Source: Rubrivivax sp. (GTDB lineage: Bacteria; Pseudomonadota; Gammaproteobacteria; Burkholderiales; Burkholderiaceae_C). Taken from it: a stretch of DNA of 6,925 nucleotides. The stretch spans positions 1 to 6,925 of the forward strand of contig JAIXSD010000294.1 of NCBI GenBank assembly GCA_027484885.1, in the 5' to 3' direction. Under the pieces are notes generated by a model, which worked only from the letters and a program-made list of their open reading frames with translations, did not search any database and was not told the DNA's origin. Below, one piece after another: positions 6,231 to 6,925 of the stretch. Position 1 is the stretch's first letter. Every line of letters begins with the position of its first letter. The translations under genes were made by a program, and so were the position numbers.

Positions 6231-6860
6231 TCAGGCGGCAGGCGGTGCCGTGTCGATGAAGCTGGGGCGGGTGCTGAGCTTGTCGAAATGGCGGGCCAGG
6301 TGGGCGTGCTCGCTGCGCCAGTCGAGGGCGGGGAAGCGGAAGTCCAGGTAGCCCAGGGCGCAGCCGACGGCGATATCGGCCAGCGAGAAATGCGTGCCCG
6401 AGCACCAGGCGCGCTCGCCCAAGCCCTGGTTCATGGCCACCAGGGCGGCGTGGACCTTGTCCATCTGGCGCTCGACCCAAGCCGCGCTGCGCTGCTCGGG
6501 CGTGCGGCCGGCCCAGTGTTCTTCCAGGCGGGCGGCCACACAGGCGTCGAGCACGCCATCGGCCAGGGCCTCCCAGGTGCGCACCTCGGTGCGCTCGCGG
6601 CCGCGCTCGGGGATCAGCTTGCCCACGGGCGACAGGGTGTCGACGTATTCGACGATCACGCGCGAATCGAACACCGCGCCGGTGATCGAGTCCTGGCCTT
6701 CCATGACCAGGCAGGGCACCTTGCCCAGGGGATTCATTTTCAGAATGGCGTCACTGGCCCAAACGTCTTCGAGCAGGAACTGATAGTCGAGCTTTTTCTC
6801 GGCCATCACGATGCGCACTTTGCGAACGTAGGGACTGGTGAGTGAACCGATCAATTTCAT
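6231..6860 (-). CDS. Glutathione S-transferase family protein, YibF-like
   Basis: This is a 209-residue cytosolic GST-fold protein. The N-terminal thioredoxin-like domain (1-80) opens with MKLIGSLTSPYVRKV, very close to the start of E. coli YibF. It carries the S9-P10 active-site turn, NPLGKVP with cis-proline P49, and DS (65-66) in the glutathione-binding position that is more often ES. The all-helical C-terminal domain has the conserved fold signature around SLADIA (159-164, Asp162). Length agrees with YibF (about 200 residues). ATG 6860 is preceded by GAGAGG at a long spacing of 12 bases. It is a single gene with its own terminator, convergent with the protease. YibF-type proteins are poorly characterised and often have weak classical transferase activity, so the substrate is not predicted. 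No functional tie to the protease is evident. Confidence 0.93.
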   Translation of the reverse strand: MKLIGSLTSPYVRKVRIVMAEKKLDYQFLLEDVWASDAILKMNPLGKVPCLVMEGQDSITGAVFDSRVIVEYVDTLSPVGKLIPERGRERTEVRTWEALADGVLDACVAARLEEHWAGRTPEQRSAAWVERQMDKVHAALVAMNQGLGERAWCSGTHFSLADIAVGCALGYLDFRFPALDWRSEHAHLARHFDKLSTRPSFIDTAPPAA

Positions 6861-6864
6861 AGCG

Positions 6865-6921
6865 TGTACAAGCCTCTCGGTTTCATTCTAGCCATGGGAC
6901 TGTTGCAGCAAAGCCTGTACA
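6865..6921. repeat. Two TGTACA palindromes flanking the GST promoter region
   Basis: TGTACA occurs at 6865-6870 and 6916-6921, 51 bases apart. On the minus strand they read GCTTGTACACGC and GTTTGTACAGGC, so the flanks are partly conserved. One copy lies between the GST ribosome binding site and start codon, the other just upstream of the likely -35 region. They are candidate operator half-pairs; the second is 4 bases from the window edge. Confidence 0.35.
6885..6912 (-). promoter_or_regulatory. Possible sigma70 promoter of the GST gene
   Basis: On the minus strand TAGAAT (plus 6885-6890) matches five of six -10 bases and lies about 25 bases upstream of the GST start. The -35 region is weak (TTTGCT at a 16-base spacing). 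The -10 element is plausible; the full promoter is uncertain. Confidence 0.3.
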
Positions 6922-6925
6922 AACC

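Noticed and set aside
6135..6845. 236-codon plus-strand frame opposite the GST
   Set aside because: It runs through the intrinsic terminator and antisense to a clear GST; no motif or start signal.

Overview
The window is GC-rich and gene-dense. It has strong third-position G/C bias, Shine-Dalgarno sites before most genes, and a PEP-CTERM (exosortase) sorting signal. Together these point to a Gram-negative, exopolysaccharide-making proteobacterium. A betaproteobacterium of the order Burkholderiales (Roseateles/Rubrivivax/Paucibacter type) is my inference; no marker gene here proves it. I see no tRNA, rRNA, insertion sequence, CRISPR array or phage gene.

Layout, left to right. (1) 1-1433, minus: an almost complete M20-family zinc peptidase that runs off the left edge. 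(2) 1534-1562: a UUCG-loop intrinsic terminator. It closes (3) 1584-2165, minus: a 193-residue secreted protein made of a signal peptide, one cohesin-like beta-sandwich domain and a C-terminal PEP-CTERM anchor. (4) 2373-2882, minus: a small exported protein resembling DUF6438. (5) A 175-base divergent intergenic region. (6) 3058-6048, plus: a 996-residue secreted reprolysin-like (metzincin) zinc metalloprotease with a prodomain, an Ig-like insert, a catalytic domain, beta-sandwich modules and a C-terminal type I dockerin domain with two complete calcium loops. (7) 6177-6208: a strong bidirectional terminator shared with the convergent gene (8) 6231-6860, minus: a YibF-like glutathione S-transferase.

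The most interesting feature is a cohesin-like domain on a PEP-CTERM-anchored protein and a dockerin on a large secreted protease, less than 1 kb apart and transcribed away from each other around a small exported protein. Cohesin and dockerin are the complementary halves of cellulosome-type assembly. A plausible reading is a minimal, non-cellulosomal surface system: an exosortase-processed cohesin protein in the envelope or exopolysaccharide layer that captures a calcium-loaded dockerin protease. This is inferred from domain architecture and proximity; binding cannot be shown from sequence. The M20 peptidase (possibly finishing peptides released outside the cell) and the GST look like ordinary neighbours.
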